A stretch of DNA of 64,000 nt from Roseovarius sp. ZX-A-9 (GTDB lineage Bacteria > Pseudomonadota > Alphaproteobacteria > Rhodobacterales > Rhodobacteraceae), in the NCBI RefSeq assembly GCF_028369135.1, contig NZ_JAPWHW010000013.1, forward strand, positions 1-64,000. Direction: 5' to 3'. Positions 62,477 through 64,000 of this stretch are shown one piece after another. The notes under the pieces were generated by a model. It was not told where the DNA came from. It saw nothing but the letters and a program-made list of their open reading frames with translations, and searched no databases. Position 1 is the first letter of the stretch; the number at the start of each line of letters is the position of its first letter. Both the position numbers and the translations under genes were made by a program.

Positions 62477-62800
62477 TCACTCTTTCAACCGCTTGCGCAG
62501 CATCTCCTCCAGCTTCACCTCGCGCGCGATATGCATCTGCGCCCAGGTCGCCAACAGCCGGTTGATTCGCGCCTGATACCCCTTCCCCATCGCCCGATAG
62601 AACCGCGCTACCGAGCGATCCAGGTAGAGCGTCACCTTTTCCTTCGGCTCGGTCACGTCCAGATCGGCCTCCAGCGTGTGCCACGCATCGGGGATCTCGT
62701 CCGCGATCCGGATCGGAATCCAGTCGTCCCGCATCAGTTGGATCAGGTTCTTCATCAGCCCTTCGCGGGCAATACGTTCGGTCTTGGTCATGCGGGCCAT
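62477..62800 (-). CDS. BrnA-like antitoxin family protein
   Basis: This 107-aa protein resembles the BrnA antitoxin family, with the C-terminal DNA-binding region KVTLYLDRSVARFYRAMGKG and YQARINRLLATW. In type II systems BrnA binds and inhibits the RNase toxin BrnT and represses the operon. Here no brnT lies next to it, so it may be an orphan or have a different role. The open frame extends to 63220, but this overlaps antisense to the next gene; the ATG at 62800 begins the conserved part. Confidence 0.75.
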   Translation of the reverse strand: MARMTKTERIAREGLMKNLIQLMRDDWIPIRIADEIPDAWHTLEADLDVTEPKEKVTLYLDRSVARFYRAMGKGYQARINRLLATWAQMHIAREVKLEEMLRKRLKE

Positions 62801-62956
62801 CGGCACCTCCGGTTCGGAGCGCCCAACATTGCCCCGATCGGTTAATCCCCGGTCAAGCCACCGCACCGACCGGGGACCGACGCGATACCGACGGCCCTTT
62901 CCGCGACGGCAGTCAGCCTTTATGACGGGGCAGAATTTCTGGCCCCGGACCCGCAC

Positions 62957-64000
62957 ATGACCCGATTTGACGTGATCATCCTTGGCGCCGGCCCGGCCGG
63001 AAGCGCCGCCGCCGTGACCGCCCGGCGCGCGGGCCTCAGCGTCGCGGTGATCGACAAGGCACGCTTCCCGCGCGCCAAGCTCTGCGGCGGGCTCTTTACC
63101 GGGCGCGCGCAGGGATATTACCAAGAGATTTTCCAGCACACGCTCGATCCGCAACTGTTCGAGCCGCGCGACCGCTTCGCCTTTCACCTCGACGGCACCC
63201 CGCTGGGCGGGTCCGAACACACTTTGCCGGTCTACCTGACAATGCGCTGGGACATGGACCGCCTGCTATTCGAACGGGCGGTTCAGGCGGGGGCATCAGA
63301 TTACTCGGGCTGTCGCGTGACAGAGCTTGATCTGGCGGCGCAACGTGTCGAGCTGGATGACGGCACAGCCCTTGAATATCTGATACTTATCGGCGCGGAC
63401 GGGGTGCAAAGCCGCGTCGCGCGTGCGCTGTTCGGGCAATCCTTCGACAAGGCGCGCATCGGCTTTGCGCTCGAGGTGGAGGCCCCGCCGCAGCCCGACA
63501 ACCCGGTGGTGCGAATCGATTTCGACGCGGCCAGCTGGGGCTATGGCTGGCAGTTTCCCAAACGCGGCAGCACCACCATCGGCATCGGCGGGCTGCAGGC
63601 CGAAAACCCGGAAATTCAGGCCCGGCTGGCCACCTACCGCGCGCAGCTGGACGATGCCAGCACGGCACGGGTCAAGGGGCATTTCCTGCCCTTCGGCGAC
63701 TATCGCCGTGTTCCGGGGCGCGCTGCGGTTCTGCTGGCCGGAGATGCGGCAGGCTTTGTCGATCCAATCACCGGCGAGGGCATCGCCTATGCGATGAAAA
63801 GCGGGCAGTTGGCCGCCGATGCCGCCGCCACCGCGATCCGGGCGGGCCAACCGGATACCGCACTGCGGATCTATGCGCGTCAGGTCCGTCCGATCCAGCG
63901 CTCGCTGCGTCTGGCCTGTGTCTTGCGCCCGCTGATCTTTGCGCCGCGCGCGCGGCCATTCTTCCGCCGGGCCTTCGCCAGTTCGACAACCGTCAAGCAC
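62957..64000 (+). CDS. Geranylgeranyl-reductase-family FAD-dependent oxidoreductase (partial, runs off the end)
   Basis: The frame is open from ATG 62957 to the window end (348 codons, no stop). It begins MTRFDVIILGAGPAGSAAAV, a Rossmann GxGxxG FAD motif. It continues with RFPRAKLCGGLFTG, the Cys-Gly segment typical of geranylgeranyl reductase/monooxygenase-like flavoproteins, then GADGVQSRVA and AGDAAGFVDPITGEGIAYAM, the second FAD-binding motif. Members reduce isoprenoid chains or act as related oxidoreductases; the precise substrate cannot be told. It is divergent from the BrnA-like gene, with 156 bp between. Confidence 0.88.
   Translation, partial: MTRFDVIILGAGPAGSAAAVTARRAGLSVAVIDKARFPRAKLCGGLFTGRAQGYYQEIFQHTLDPQLFEPRDRFAFHLDGTPLGGSEHTLPVYLTMRWDMDRLLFERAVQAGASDYSGCRVTELDLAAQRVELDDGTALEYLILIGADGVQSRVARALFGQSFDKARIGFALEVEAPPQPDNPVVRIDFDAASWGYGWQFPKRGSTTIGIGGLQAENPEIQARLATYRAQLDDASTARVKGHFLPFGDYRRVPGRAAVLLAGDAAGFVDPITGEGIAYAMKSGQLAADAAATAIRAGQPDTALRIYARQVRPIQRSLRLACVLRPLIFAPRARPFFRRAFASSTTVKH

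Noticed and set aside
62801..63220. Extension of the BrnA-like frame
   Set aside because: It runs antisense into the flavoprotein gene, and homology starts at 62800.
63296..64000. 234-aa minus-strand frame at the right edge
   Set aside because: It is antisense to the geranylgeranyl-reductase-family gene, which has clear FAD motifs.

Overview
The window looks like a chromosomal segment of a Rhodobacterales (Roseobacter-group) alphaproteobacterium. Evidence: a VPLPA-CTERM-type protein, PrtD/HlyD-type type I secretion genes, an EttA/NadD/PBP4 housekeeping block, alphaproteobacterial-type integrases and IS families (IS21, IS66, IS5, IS630, IS1380). The taxonomic call is an inference from protein character. 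The right end (about 56.3-64 kb) is visibly GC-rich core chromosome. Everything to its left is accessory DNA.

Layout. (1) 1-10.7 kb: a 5'-truncated VirD4/TraG coupling-protein gene fused at the window edge to an IS21 transposase scrap, then a two-gene unit of a 1072-aa protein and a ~1970-aa DUF1998-type helicase, best read as the anti-phage system Druantia type III (druH-druE). (2) 10.7-15.8 kb: IS fragments (IS21, IS5, IS66) nested up to an intact IS21 (11315-13814) whose right end lies inside a tyrosine integrase gene; then tRNA-Cys (minus strand); then a second, dead integrase and an IS630 fragment. The two integrases sit on opposite sides of the tRNA, each with its 3' end facing it. (3) 15.9-55.4 kb: a type I secretion pair (HlyD-like adaptor and PrtD-like ABC exporter) on the minus strand, an IS1380 element inserted at the 5' end of the exporter gene, and divergently a single 30.5-kb gene for a 10,179-aa secreted RTX/cadherin-like protein with an N-terminal lipase-like domain. 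It is followed by a VPLPA-CTERM protein, a DUF6445-like 2OG-Fe(II) oxygenase divergent from a flavin-dependent tryptophan-halogenase-family gene, and a HlyC-like toxin acyltransferase. (4) 56236-56276: an exact 41-bp copy of the 5' half of tRNA-Cys, marking the right edge of a ~41-kb island (15001-56276). (5) 56.4-64 kb: core genes dacB, nadD, a frameshifted PAS-GGDEF-EAL gene, ettA, a BrnA-like antitoxin gene and a geranylgeranyl-reductase-family gene running off the end.

Working model: the island encodes production (giant RTX protein), possible acylation (HlyC-like protein) and export (ABC plus adaptor; no TolC in the window) of an enormous calcium-binding surface or secreted protein that has both toxin-like features (hydrolase domain, hydrophobic segment, acyltransferase neighbour) and adhesin-like features (about 24 cadherin/Ig-like modules). 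It sits next to a second, tandem element carrying Druantia. The IS1380 insertion may have uncoupled or rewired expression of the exporter.
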